Positions 8,279 to 16,866 of a stretch of DNA of 64,000 bases are shown here, in pieces. Source of the stretch: Firmicutes bacterium UBA5493. Its GTDB lineage: Bacteria > Bacillota > Limnochordia > Darwinibacteriales > Darwinibacteriaceae. Positions within the stretch are counted from its first letter, which is position 1; each line of letters begins with the position of its first letter. A program made the position numbers and the translations under genes. The DNA lies in assembly GCA_002424045.1 (NCBI GenBank), contig DIPH01000016.1, forward strand, positions 69,098 through 133,097. The letters are read 5' to 3'. The notes under the pieces were generated by a model, which saw only the letters and a list, made by a program, of their open reading frames with translations, had not been told where the DNA came from and did not search any database.

Positions 8279-9193
8279 ATGGCTAGTCAACTTGCAGGTA
8301 TACCCCTGACAATGCTCGGTTGTGATGAACGCGAAGTTGGTCTGGCTGAAGCCTTAGTTGACCTGGGTGTAGACCTACGCCTCGTGGGTTTTCCTAGGGC
8401 TGGTTCCCTAAAAAGGGCTTTACATTTTGAAGAACCCGCAGAAGCGGTTCGCGGCACGCGGGCAGTAATTGCCCCCATGAGCAACACTGATGCTGAGGGA
8501 TGGATCACAGCAAACATAGGAACAAAGGACATGCCGATTCATTTGGCTCAGGTTATTCCTTTGATTCCAAGTCAAACACCACTGCTGATTGGGGTTGCTA
8601 AACCCTTGATTCGAGGGTTGGCCACCCAATATGGGCTGGTGCTAGTTGAAATGGCTGAGATTGATGAGATAGCGGTGCTAAATTCCATACCTACGGCTGA
8701 AGGTGCCATTCAGGTGGCAATGGAAAACACTGCGATTACGATTCATAAATCCCGTTGCCTCGTCCTTGGCCTGGGGCGCTGTGGAACTACGTTGGCGCAA
8801 TCTCTCGTCGGTCTTGGAGCCCATGTCACGGCAAGTTCGCGCTCGCCCATGGATTTGGCCCGAGCAGTTGCTCTGAACTGCGAACCATTGCCTTTGAGCG
8901 CTCTGCCATGGAGGGCGGATTTTCAGATTATTTTCAACACAATTCCAGCTATGGTGTTACCACGTTCCTATTTGCGGCTTCTTGAGTCTACGACTGTGAT
9001 TGTGGATATTGCCTCCGGTCTTGGAGGCACGGATTTCTCTGCCGCAGAGGAGCTAGGAATTCAAGCCATTCACGCTTTATCGCTTCCCGGAAAAGTAGCC
9101 CCTAAGACTGCTGCGGAAATCTTGATCAAGACGATTCCTCACCTGCTTGAAAAACTGCTAGGAGAGGAGCGTCATGATGACTATAAGAGGTAA
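8279..9193 (+). CDS. dpaA: Dipicolinate synthase subunit A
   Basis: SpoVFA, the NAD(P)-binding subunit of dipicolinate synthase, which oxidises the DapA product to dipicolinic acid in the mother cell late in sporulation. The nucleotide motif VLGLGRCGTTLA lies near residue 160 and the C-terminal LPGKVAPKTAAEI block is family-typical; length (304) is normal. ATG at 8279 follows GAGGAGGG. It overlaps dpaB by 20 bases, so the two subunits are probably made together. Its presence is strong evidence for endospore formation. Confidence 0.95.
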   Translation: MASQLAGIPLTMLGCDEREVGLAEALVDLGVDLRLVGFPRAGSLKRALHFEEPAEAVRGTRAVIAPMSNTDAEGWITANIGTKDMPIHLAQVIPLIPSQTPLLIGVAKPLIRGLATQYGLVLVEMAEIDEIAVLNSIPTAEGAIQVAMENTAITIHKSRCLVLGLGRCGTTLAQSLVGLGAHVTASSRSPMDLARAVALNCEPLPLSALPWRADFQIIFNTIPAMVLPRSYLRLLESTTVIVDIASGLGGTDFSAAEELGIQAIHALSLPGKVAPKTAAEILIKTIPHLLEKLLGEERHDDYKR

Positions 9194-9779
9194 GAACATC
9201 GGATTTGCCCTGACGGGTAGTCATTGCACGTACGAAGATATCTGGCCGCAGGTGAAAAAGCTCAAAGATGCGGGAGCTGAGGTCCACCCCATTGCCTCGC
9301 AGACTGTGGCTGAAACCACCACTCGTTTTGGTGTTGGCGAGGAAATCATCGCACACTTTGCCGAGTTGACGGGTAGACCAGTGATTACTACCATCGTCGC
9401 AGCAGAACCCTTGGGTCCCTCTAAAATACTTGATTGTCTGGTGGTTGCACCTTGCACGGGCAACAGTCTGGCAAAACTCGCTAATGGCGTTACGGATACA
9501 GCAGTATTGATGGCTACCAAGACTCAACTCAGAAATGGGAAACCCTTGGTCTTAGCGATTTCGACCAATGATGCCCTAGGGCTTAACGCCAGAAATATTG
9601 GAACGCTTTTGAGCGTTCAAAACGTTTTCTTTGTCCCCTTCGGCCAAGATAATCCCGAAGCTAAGCCGAGATCGCTTGTGGCCGATATGGACTTGATTAT
9701 CCCAACAATAGACTGCGCTTTACAAAATAGACAATTACAGCCTGTTCTAATAGAAAGGAAGCTTAGAGCAGTCCGATAA
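9174..9779 (+). CDS. dpaB: Dipicolinate synthase subunit B
   Basis: SpoVFB, the flavoprotein-like subunit of dipicolinate synthase. The fold of the flavin-dependent decarboxylase family is visible in GFALTGSHCTYEDIWP at the N terminus and LVVAPCTGNSLAKLANGVTD in the middle. 201 residues, the usual length. ATG at 9174 (or the adjacent ATG at 9177) sits behind GGAGAGGAG inside the end of dpaA. Confidence 0.95.
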   Translation: MMTIRGKNIGFALTGSHCTYEDIWPQVKKLKDAGAEVHPIASQTVAETTTRFGVGEEIIAHFAELTGRPVITTIVAAEPLGPSKILDCLVVAPCTGNSLAKLANGVTDTAVLMATKTQLRNGKPLVLAISTNDALGLNARNIGTLLSVQNVFFVPFGQDNPEAKPRSLVADMDLIIPTIDCALQNRQLQPVLIERKLRAVR

Positions 9780-9796
9780 CGTAAGGAGAGATTTTG

Positions 9797-10840
9797 ATGA
9801 ACGCTCTACATGTGGCAATATTAGGTGCAACAGGGATGGTTGGCCAGGAACTTCTTGATCTTCTGGTGGAAAGAGAGTTTCCCATGAAAAACCTAACACT
9901 CTTGTCTTCAGCCCGATCAGCTGGGAGCAGAGTTTTGGTTGGAGGTAAGGAATATGCCGTTGAACAGGCTACGCCTGAGGCCTTTCAAGGTGTGGATGTT
10001 GCTTTCTTTGCCGCTGGTGGTCAGGTGAGCCAAGAATGGGTCACACCTGCGGTAGAGGCAGGAGCCCTAGTTATTGACAACACGAGTGCTTTTCGCTTGA
10101 GGGACGATGTCCCCTTGGTTGTTCCGGAGGTGAATTCGGAGGAGATTCTTAAGTCTAAGGGCATTATTTCTAATCCTAATTGTTCTACCATCATCATGGC
10201 CATCGTGCTCAAGCCAATCCTAGATAGGGCCGGTATCAAACGGGTTGTTGTTTCCACGTACCAGGCGGTTTCTGGTGCTGGCGGACGGGGCATGGATGAA
10301 CTACGCCGCCAAACCGAGGACTATGTGGCCGGTCGAGAACTGGAGGCGGCTATTCTTCCAGTGGCTAGTTCTCAAAAGCACTATCCCATCGCTTTTAATG
10401 TCATTCCCCAAATTGATGTCTTCGACGAGGATGGATATACCAAGGAAGAATGGAAGATGGTTCGGGAGGCTCGAAAGCTGTTTAAAGACCCTGATCTAAA
10501 GGTTTCTCCCACAGCAATTCGAGTTCCAGTCATGCGTTCCCATAGTGAGAGTATAAATGTAGAGACAGTTTCTCCCCTCTCGCCCGATCAGTGCCGCGAG
10601 CTTCTTCGAAAGACGCCTGGAATCGAGGTCATGGACGAACCTGAGGTGCAGGAATATCCCATGCCCTTGTTTTCATCGGGACAGGATCAGATTTTCGTGG
10701 GGCGCATTAGGCGGGACCGTACTGTGGAGAACGGCCTGAATCTCTGGGTTGTTGGTGACCAAATTCGAAAAGGCGCGGCATTAAATGCTGTGCAGATTGC
10801 GGAGTATGCTCACAAAATGGGTGCCTTTACTAAGAGGTGA
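9797..10840 (+). CDS. asd: Aspartate-semialdehyde dehydrogenase
   Basis: Reduces aspartyl phosphate to aspartate semialdehyde, common precursor of lysine, threonine and methionine. It opens with the NADP motif ILGATGMVGQELL; the catalytic Cys lies in SNPNCSTI and the substrate-binding region includes YQAVSGAGG. 347 residues. ATG at 9797 follows AAGGAGAG; the TTG one codon earlier is less likely. Order dpaB-asd-dapG-dapA equals B. subtilis. Confidence 0.95.
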   Translation: MNALHVAILGATGMVGQELLDLLVEREFPMKNLTLLSSARSAGSRVLVGGKEYAVEQATPEAFQGVDVAFFAAGGQVSQEWVTPAVEAGALVIDNTSAFRLRDDVPLVVPEVNSEEILKSKGIISNPNCSTIIMAIVLKPILDRAGIKRVVVSTYQAVSGAGGRGMDELRRQTEDYVAGRELEAAILPVASSQKHYPIAFNVIPQIDVFDEDGYTKEEWKMVREARKLFKDPDLKVSPTAIRVPVMRSHSESINVETVSPLSPDQCRELLRKTPGIEVMDEPEVQEYPMPLFSSGQDQIFVGRIRRDRTVENGLNLWVVGDQIRKGAALNAVQIAEYAHKMGAFTKR

Positions 10841-10853
10841 GGTGTGTGGGGGA

Positions 10854-12086
10854 ATGAAAGTTGTTGTGCAAAAGTTTGGAGGGAGCTCATTAGCTACCTC
10901 TGCGATGCGCAGTGAGGCTCTGCAAAGGGTTGTTGAAACGGCAGAAGCAGGCCTCTTCCCTGTTGTTGTAGTTTCGGCCATCGGTCGTGCAGGTGACCCT
11001 TATGCAACCGATACGCTCTTAGACTTAGTCTATGAGGCCAATCCCGGTGCAAAAGGGGCCAATGTAGATTTACTCCTATCCTGTGGAGAGATTATTTCGG
11101 CAAGCATATTCGCCGAGGGCCTACAGAAACTGGGCTTGCCCGCTGTGGCCCTTACTGGCTGGCAGTGCGGAATAACCACAGATGATGTGCACCTTGGTGC
11201 AAGGGTTACCGGTGTGCAAAGTGAGAAACTGTTTGAATTGCTGGGCGCCGGGAAAATACCTGTAGTGGCAGGTTTTCAAGGGGTAACGGAGACAGGTAAG
11301 GTGACAACACTCGGACGGGGAGGGAGCGATACCACGGCTGCAGTACTTGGGGTGGTGCTCAAAGCAGAGCGGGTTGAGATCTTTACCGATGTGGACGGAA
11401 TTAAGACCGCTGATCCAAGACTGATCCCCGACGCACCCACATTGAAGGTGATGTCCTACCGCGAGGTCGTTGAAATGGGGCATATGGGGGCAAAGGTCCT
11501 GCATCCTCGAGCGGCGGAGATTACCATGGAAGAAGGCATTCCTTTGCAGATTCGCTCTGTGGTGCACTCCAAAGGAGGAACCACCGTTGGCCGTGGATTC
11601 AAGCCAAAAACGGCTTTCGGAGCAGAAGAAATTACGGATCGGGTTGTCACAGGCATTGCCCATCTTGGCAAGCGGGCCCAGGTACGAATCGAGGGAGCCA
11701 GTGACTTCCACAGTTCGGGTGTTGGGACCAAGGTTTTCCAAATCTTGGCTGAAGCAGGCGTTAGTGTTGACCTGATTTACTTGTCACCAGATCTGATTGC
11801 TTTTGTGATTGATCAAGCCAAGGTGAGTATGGCACACAGTGTTTTGACGCCCTTGGGATTAAATGTTAAGATTAGAGCAGGCTTTGCCAAGGTATCTGTG
11901 GTCGGTGCGGGTATGCATGGAGTCCCAGGGGTTATGGCCCGAGTGGTGAACTGCTTGGAAGGCGAAGGAATTTCCATTTACCAAACCACCGACTCCCACG
12001 CCAATATTTCTTGTTTGGTTTTAGAGGAACATGTATCAAGGGCTGTACATGCATTGTACAGGGAATTTCAACTCGATCGTATTTAG
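10854..12086 (+). CDS. dapG: Aspartate kinase (DapG type)
   Basis: Phosphorylates aspartate, the first step of the pathway. The kinase signature VVQKFGGSSLA is at the N terminus, FTDVDGI marks the active site, and two ACT domains occupy the C-terminal 130 residues (about 280-410), the sites of feedback control. ATG at 10854 (410 residues) is chosen over an in-frame extension into asd because of the GGGGG purine run just upstream and because the protein starts exactly with the family motif. In B. subtilis this isozyme responds to diaminopimelate; that property is inferred here. Confidence 0.94.
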   Translation: MKVVVQKFGGSSLATSAMRSEALQRVVETAEAGLFPVVVVSAIGRAGDPYATDTLLDLVYEANPGAKGANVDLLLSCGEIISASIFAEGLQKLGLPAVALTGWQCGITTDDVHLGARVTGVQSEKLFELLGAGKIPVVAGFQGVTETGKVTTLGRGGSDTTAAVLGVVLKAERVEIFTDVDGIKTADPRLIPDAPTLKVMSYREVVEMGHMGAKVLHPRAAEITMEEGIPLQIRSVVHSKGGTTVGRGFKPKTAFGAEEITDRVVTGIAHLGKRAQVRIEGASDFHSSGVGTKVFQILAEAGVSVDLIYLSPDLIAFVIDQAKVSMAHSVLTPLGLNVKIRAGFAKVSVVGAGMHGVPGVMARVVNCLEGEGISIYQTTDSHANISCLVLEEHVSRAVHALYREFQLDRI

Positions 12087-12098
12087 GAGGTTCAGCTC

Positions 12099-12980
12099 AT
12101 GAAGTCAGGTCAACTTTTTACAGCCATGATCACACCTATGAACAAAGATCGTTCGGTAAACTACAGAGCAGCAGTGGACTTAGCACGGCGTTTAGGTGAA
12201 AATGGTTCAGACGGAGTGGTACTCAGTGGCACCACAGGTGAGAGTCCTACGCTGAGTTTTGACGAAAAGGTGAAGTTGTTTTCCGAAGTAACAGACGCCT
12301 TAGGTGGTCAGGTGGAGATTATTGCCGGAACAGGGTCAAATAGCACTGAGGATACCATTACTCTTACCAAGGCTGCCGAAAACGCGGGGGTTGACGGGAT
12401 TATGCTCGTTACACCGTACTACAATAAGCCTTCTCAACAAGGACTATACGAGCACTTTAAGGCCGTGGCTCTTCAAACGTCTCTGCCGATTATGATCTAT
12501 AATGTTCCAGGACGGACTAATACTAATATTCTCCCTGAGACGATAGCTCAGCTTGCCAAGATCGATAACATTGTGGCCGTCAAAGAGGCCAGTGGCAACT
12601 TGGAACAAGTGAGTGTATTGAAGACATTGGTGCCAGAAGACTTTCTCATTTATTCCGGGGACGATGCTCTCACATTGCCCATACTGGCCGTTGGAGGGGC
12701 AGGGGTGGTGAGCGTGGTGAGTCACCTTGTGGGTCGAGAGATTAAAGCCATGATTGCAGCGTTCGGGACCGGCAAAGCAGAAGAGGCTATGGAGATTCAT
12801 TTGCAGCTCATGCCGCTATTTAAGGCAATGTTCTTGACGACCAATCCCGTACCTGTGAAACGGGCCTTGGAGTTCATGGGTTTTGAAACTGGTCCTCTGC
12901 GCCTGCCGTTAGTAGATCTCACCGAACAAGAGGCTCAGACGATCAAGGAAGTTCTTTCCAAAATGGGTCTAGGCTCGTAA
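12099..12980 (+). CDS. dapA: 4-hydroxy-tetrahydrodipicolinate synthase
   Basis: DapA condenses pyruvate with aspartate semialdehyde. The Schiff-base lysine is in VAVKEASGN (about residue 162), the catalytic Tyr in YNVPGRT, and the GTTGES motif near residue 45 is intact. 293 residues. ATG at 12099 follows TAGGAGG. It is the last gene of the run and is followed by a strong terminator; its product feeds DapB for lysine and DpaAB for dipicolinate. Confidence 0.96.
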   Translation: MKSGQLFTAMITPMNKDRSVNYRAAVDLARRLGENGSDGVVLSGTTGESPTLSFDEKVKLFSEVTDALGGQVEIIAGTGSNSTEDTITLTKAAENAGVDGIMLVTPYYNKPSQQGLYEHFKAVALQTSLPIMIYNVPGRTNTNILPETIAQLAKIDNIVAVKEASGNLEQVSVLKTLVPEDFLIYSGDDALTLPILAVGGAGVVSVVSHLVGREIKAMIAAFGTGKAEEAMEIHLQLMPLFKAMFLTTNPVPVKRALEFMGFETGPLRLPLVDLTEQEAQTIKEVLSKMGLGS

Positions 12981-12997
12981 ACAAAGAAAAGTCGATA

Positions 12998-13034
12998 CCC
13001 CCAACACGGTGGAGTTCACCAGTTGGGGGTTTTA
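12998..13034 (+). terminator. Terminator after dapA
   Basis: Stem CCCCCAAC/GTTGGGGG with an inner GGTG/CACC stem and a downstream T-run. It ends the dap/dpa operon. Confidence 0.88.
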
Positions 13035-13048
13035 AATTTGCGAGCGGT

Positions 13049-13077
13049 TTGATTATTTCTTCCACTCTGTGTATAAT
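13049..13077 (+). promoter_or_regulatory. Predicted SigA promoter of the RNase J gene
   Basis: TTGATT (13049-13054), 17 bases, TATAAT (13072-13077). The leader it makes contains a stem GACCACC/GGTGGTC (13114-13141) before the ribosome-binding site of the next gene. Confidence 0.7.
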
Positions 13078-13113
13078 ATAAGAATGCATGACTTGTTCGG
13101 TTTAGTGAAATGC

Positions 13114-13141
13114 GACCACCCACAGGGCGGAAGCGGTGGTC
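13114..13141 (+). promoter_or_regulatory. Leader hairpin of the RNase J mRNA
   Basis: Perfect 7-bp stem GACCACC/GGTGGTC with a 14-base loop in the 5' untranslated region. No T-run follows, so it is not a terminator. It may be a processing or stability element; function is not known. Confidence 0.45.
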
Positions 13142-13195
13142 ATCCTTTATGCTTAATCAAAGAAGTCATAATTAATTGGAGGTGTTTTATACTGC

Positions 13196-14860
13196 ATGAT
13201 CGATAAAAACAAAATACGCATACTGCCCTTAGGCGGTCTTGGCGAAATCGGCAAGAACATGACTGTGGTGGAGATCGGCGGGGATCTAGCCATCGTAGAT
13301 GCCGGTGTAATGTTCCCGGAGGACGATATGCCAGGTGTTGACTTGGTGATTCCGGATACCACGTACCTCGTGGAGAACGCCAGTCGCGTGAAGGGTATCT
13401 TCTTGACGCATGGGCACGAGGATCACATTGGAGGCGTACCCTATGTTCTGCGCCAGTTGAATGTGCCTGTGTACGGTACCAAGTTAACGCTAGCTCTTTT
13501 AAGGGTCAAGCTTATTGAACATGGTCTTGAGCGAAGTACAGACCTGAGGGAGATCAAGGCTGGAGATAGAACTCAAATTGGGAATATTGATGTAGAATTT
13601 ATCCATGTAAACCACAGCATTGCTGATGTTGTCGCCTTGGCGTTTCACACTGCGTTTGGAGCCATAGTCTATTGCAGCGACTTTAAATTTGATCAAACCC
13701 CCTACGATGGAAAAGTGGCTGATTTATATGCCTTTGCCAACCTGGGCAAACAAGGGGTCCTTTGTCTCCTTTCGGATTCTACGAATGCGGAGCGGCCGGG
13801 GTATACGGCCTCTGAGAAGAAGGTGGGGGAGACCTTTAGGCATATTTTCAGTAATGCTGAAGGGCGAATCCTAGTCGCCACCTTTGCCTCGAACGTCCAT
13901 CGCATTCAGCAGATCTTCGATGCTGCTGCCCGTGAAGGCCGCCACGTTAGTGTTACAGGACGCAGCATGATCAGAGTTGTGGAGGTAGCTACTGAACTTG
14001 GTTATCTGGATGTCCCCGAGGGTATCTTGGTTGATTTGGATAAGTTGGATAAGCTCCCCAGAGAGAAATCGGTGATTATAACTACGGGAAGTCAAGGTGA
14101 ACCTATGTCTGCCTTGAGTCGTATGGCTATGGCAGAACATAACCGCATCTCGATTTCACCTGGTGATACCGTAATCATTTCTGCCTCACCGATTCCGGGG
14201 AATGAAAAAGCGGTTGGCCGCATCATCAATCAGTTGTTCAAAGAAGGGGCTAAAGTTGTCTATGAGCCGCATTTGGGGGTTCACACTTCGGGCCATGCCC
14301 AGCAGGAGGAACTGAAGCTGCTATTGAATCTCTGTAAGCCACGCTATTTTATCCCCATTCATGGTGAGCACCGCATGCTCCTTAAACACGCAGAGTTGGC
14401 TGAAGCTACTGGGATTTCTAAGGAGAATATCGTCATTGGCGAAATAGGTTTGCCAGTGGAGTTCACCGCCGAAGGAGTACACATAAGAGAACGAGTAGTC
14501 TCTGGCCAAGTGTTCGTGGATGGTTTAGGCGTTGGTGATGTGGGCAACATTGTCCTCAGAGATAGGCGCCAGCTTTCAACGGATGGAATCTTGATTGTCG
14601 TTGTCACCATGAGTAGGAAAACCGGTAAGGTTGTGGCTGGGCCAGACGTTGTGTCTAGGGGATTTGTGTATGTTCGTGAATCAGAGGCACTTATGGATGA
14701 AGCACGTGAAAAAGCCAAGGAGGCTTTGGACACTTGTCTCGCTCAGAGTAATACAGATTGGGGAGCACTTAAGGGTGCAGTCCGTGATAGTCTGAATCGA
14801 TATTTGTGGGAAAAGACTAAGCGCAGGCCCATGATTCTGCCGATTATTATGGAAATCTAA
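13196..14860 (+). CDS. rnjB: Ribonuclease J
   Basis: Metallo-beta-lactamase/beta-CASP ribonuclease that trims and cleaves mRNA and rRNA. The zinc motif HGHEDHIGG lies near residue 73, and the beta-CASP and C-terminal domains complete a normal 554 residues. ATG at 13196 follows GGAGGTG. In B. subtilis the syntenic gene between dapA and tepA is rnjB (ymfA), so the symbol rests on gene order; whether this genome also has an rnjA cannot be seen. Confidence 0.92.
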   Translation: MIDKNKIRILPLGGLGEIGKNMTVVEIGGDLAIVDAGVMFPEDDMPGVDLVIPDTTYLVENASRVKGIFLTHGHEDHIGGVPYVLRQLNVPVYGTKLTLALLRVKLIEHGLERSTDLREIKAGDRTQIGNIDVEFIHVNHSIADVVALAFHTAFGAIVYCSDFKFDQTPYDGKVADLYAFANLGKQGVLCLLSDSTNAERPGYTASEKKVGETFRHIFSNAEGRILVATFASNVHRIQQIFDAAAREGRHVSVTGRSMIRVVEVATELGYLDVPEGILVDLDKLDKLPREKSVIITTGSQGEPMSALSRMAMAEHNRISISPGDTVIISASPIPGNEKAVGRIINQLFKEGAKVVYEPHLGVHTSGHAQQEELKLLLNLCKPRYFIPIHGEHRMLLKHAELAEATGISKENIVIGEIGLPVEFTAEGVHIRERVVSGQVFVDGLGVGDVGNIVLRDRRQLSTDGILIVVVTMSRKTGKVVAGPDVVSRGFVYVRESEALMDEAREKAKEALDTCLAQSNTDWGALKGAVRDSLNRYLWEKTKRRPMILPIIMEI

Positions 14861-14877
14861 TTCTATGAGGTTTAAGG

Positions 14878-14918
14878 TCCCTCTTTTCTTACCATACTAG
14901 TTGGTAGGGAAGGAGGGA
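14878..14918 (+). promoter_or_regulatory. 17-bp hairpin burying the tepA ribosome-binding site
   Basis: Bases 14878-14894 pair with 14902-14918 without interruption (three G-U pairs), loop of seven. The 3' arm contains the AAGGAGGG ribosome-binding site of tepA, and a four-U run faces it. No T-run follows, so a regulatory hairpin is more likely than a terminator. Confidence 0.6.
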
Positions 14919-14923
14919 GCTTT

Positions 14924-15652
14924 ATGTTTGAGGATTATGAACCGGCAGATCCGGATGAGCCAGCATCGCCAGAAAAGGTCACAATGGAGACTATCAAGGA
15001 ACTTGGCCAGATTGCTCCGCCACAGGCTCCAGAGTTTGAGGCCCAACCGTTTCATTGTCTAAGCATCATTGGGCAGATTGAGGGTCATATGGTTTTGCCA
15101 CCACGTAACAAGACAACGAAGTACGAGCATGTTATTCCGCAGCTGGTGGCTATCGAGCAAAATCCGAAGATCAAGGGTTTGCTGGTGGTTCTAAACACTG
15201 TAGGAGGTGACATAGAGGCTGGCTTGGCCATTGCTGAAATGCTGAAGACGATGCAGACTCCCACAGTTTCATTGGTCTTAGGCGGAGGTCACTCCATTGG
15301 AGCTCCTATTGCAGTAGCAGCGGACTACTCCCTTATTTCTGAAACTGCCACTATGACCATTCATCCCATTCGCTTAAGTGGTTTAGTGATCGGTGTGCCA
15401 CAGACTTATGAATACTTAGATAAAATGCAAGATCGCGTGATCCGGTTTATTGTGCAGCACTCCCGAATCGAGAAAGAGGCGCTTAGGGATATGATGTTCC
15501 GAACTGGTGAATTGGTTCGTGATGTGGGCACAGTCTTGGTGGGTGAGGAGGCTGTGCGAGTGGGCCTCATTAATGAGGTTGGTGGACTGGCCTCCGCCCT
15601 AGCGCGCCTATCGCAGTTAGTTCAGCCAGAGAATGGGGGAGGTATCCAGTAA
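14924..15652 (+). CDS. tepA: ClpP-like serine protease TepA
   Basis: Member of the ClpP/crotonase superfamily known as translocation-enhancing protein TepA (YmfB), cytoplasmic. The nucleophile Ser lies in [11 protein letters not shown], with a likely catalytic His in [21 protein letters not shown] forms the oxyanion region. 242 residues with an acidic, proline-rich N-terminal 45 residues. Its ribosome-binding site is in a long hairpin. The stop overlaps the next start as TAATG. Gene order after RNase J equals B. subtilis. Confidence 0.9.
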   Translation: MFEDYEPADPDEPASPEKVTMETIKELGQIAPPQAPEFEAQPFHCLSIIGQIEGHMVLPPRNKTTKYEHVIPQLVAIEQNPKIKGLLVVLNTVGGDIEAGLAIAEMLKTMQTPTVSLVLGGGHSIGAPIAVAADYSLISETATMTIHPIRLSGLVIGVPQTYEYLDKMQDRVIRFIVQHSRIEKEALRDMMFRTGELVRDVGTVLVGEEAVRVGLINEVGGLASALARLSQLVQPENGGGIQ

Positions 15653-15870
15653 TGATACTGTACACTGTGCTTCCTCTGGAGGATGTTCTAGAGGGAATTG
15701 ACGAAGAACCAACCCCAACCATGATGCTGAGCCTCAATGGCTTAACTTTGGAAGTAGAGCAATTAGAGGGATTCCAAGCCCGGGTCGTCCGCTTACATAG
15801 CACCGATCCAGAGTACTATTTAGTAGCTCACTGTCAGCCAGGGTCGATAATTCACTTAGGCGAATTCTAA
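15652..15870 (+). CDS. ylzJ: YlzJ-like protein
   Basis: Short protein of 72 residues, YlzJ-like family, function unknown. The family features are the [15 protein letters not shown] start and the tail with DPEYYLVAHCQPGSII. Its ATG overlaps the tepA stop by one base. In B. subtilis ylzJ also follows tepA and precedes spoIIIE; here spoIIIE is absent and a terminator follows. Confidence 0.85.
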   Translation: MILYTVLPLEDVLEGIDEEPTPTMMLSLNGLTLEVEQLEGFQARVVRLHSTDPEYYLVAHCQPGSIIHLGEF

Positions 15871-15874
15871 AAGA

Positions 15875-15912
15875 AAAAAGATTCTCATAGGGTCACGTAT
15901 GAGAATCTTTTT
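15875..15912 (+). terminator. 15-bp terminator-like hairpin after ylzJ
   Basis: Perfect stem AAAAAGATTCTCATA/TATGAGAATCTTTTT with an 8-base loop, symmetrical enough to work on both strands. It covers the first possible ATG (15899) of the next gene. Confidence 0.85.
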
Positions 15913-15919
15913 GTTTGTC

Positions 15920-16843
15920 ATGAATTTGACCCTAGGTATCACCATTTTCTTGCTAGGCCTAAGACTGCTCGGAGATACCCTTAGCAGTATTCTAGGCTTT
16001 CGTCTACGCGCCTTCTTGACCCGGTTTACCTTCACGAAGGGAAGGAGTCTCCTCACAGGTTTTGTCACCACGAGCTTGGTGCAAAGCAGTAGTGTAGTGA
16101 ATTCGACGATGGTGGTTTTAGTGGATAGCGACGTCCTTAGCATACGCCAAGCCCTTGGAGTTATGCTTGGGGCAAACATAGGTACAACCATCACAGCGCA
16201 AATTGCAGCGTTACCTGTAGAGAAAGCCTCCATTCCACTTCTCTTCGGGGGGATTTTCCTCATCTATGTGATAAAACGCCGACCTCTAGGTTCAGCCGTT
16301 TTCAGTTTGGGTGCGATCTTTTTTGGGCTGACCTTTACCACCCATGTGCTGAGACCGTTCTTGAGCATTCCTGTAGTCCAGAGAACCCTTGTTGAGTTGA
16401 CGGGGACTCCTCTGCAAGCCTGTCTCGTAGGTGTGATCCTCACGGGTCTTGTACAATCTAGCAGTGCCGTGACAGGATTGGTGGTAAGCCTAGCTGGCCA
16501 CAATCTTCTGGCTCTTCCAGCGGCTATTGGCATAGCATTAGGCAGCAATGTGGGAACAGATGTTACAACGCTGTTGGCGAGCCTAGGAAGGAGCAAAGCG
16601 AGCAGGGCTACTGCATATGGCGACTTCCTCTTTAATCTGGGGGGAGTCTTGTTGATTTTGCCTATTTATCCCTTGTTCCTGCGCTTGATTCAATTCTTCT
16701 CCCATAATCCGGCTCGTCAGGTAGCCCATGCCCATACGTTTTTCAATGCGATCACGGCCCTTGTCGTGTTGCCCCTCTTGGATTATCTGGCCAGTCTAGC
16801 TTGGGTGTTGGCAGGAATCCGGCCGCGAGACAAGAATAAATAA
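15920..16843 (+). CDS. Na/Pi-cotransporter family protein
   Basis: Integral membrane protein of the NptA/PhoU-less Na+/phosphate symporter family, about 307 residues and eight or so hydrophobic segments. The two diagnostic repeats are present: QSSSVVNSTMVV with GANIGTTITA, and QSSSAVTGLVV with GSNVGTDVTT. No C-terminal PhoU domain. Start is uncertain: ATG 15899 lies inside the preceding hairpin, so ATG 15920 is preferred although neither has a strong ribosome-binding site. Substrate is inferred. Confidence 0.82.
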   Translation: MNLTLGITIFLLGLRLLGDTLSSILGFRLRAFLTRFTFTKGRSLLTGFVTTSLVQSSSVVNSTMVVLVDSDVLSIRQALGVMLGANIGTTITAQIAALPVEKASIPLLFGGIFLIYVIKRRPLGSAVFSLGAIFFGLTFTTHVLRPFLSIPVVQRTLVELTGTPLQACLVGVILTGLVQSSSAVTGLVVSLAGHNLLALPAAIGIALGSNVGTDVTTLLASLGRSKASRATAYGDFLFNLGGVLLILPIYPLFLRLIQFFSHNPARQVAHAHTFFNAITALVVLPLLDYLASLAWVLAGIRPRDKNK

Positions 16844-16866
16844 GAATACTTGGAAGGAGTGGAGAC

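Noticed and set aside
11121..11741. 206-codon minus-strand frame inside dapG
   Set aside because: Shadow of the aspartate kinase gene, no ribosome-binding site, no family resemblance.
14878..14918. Ordinary terminator after the RNase J gene
   Set aside because: The stem is strong but is followed by GCTTTATG, not a T-run, and contains the next gene's ribosome-binding site.
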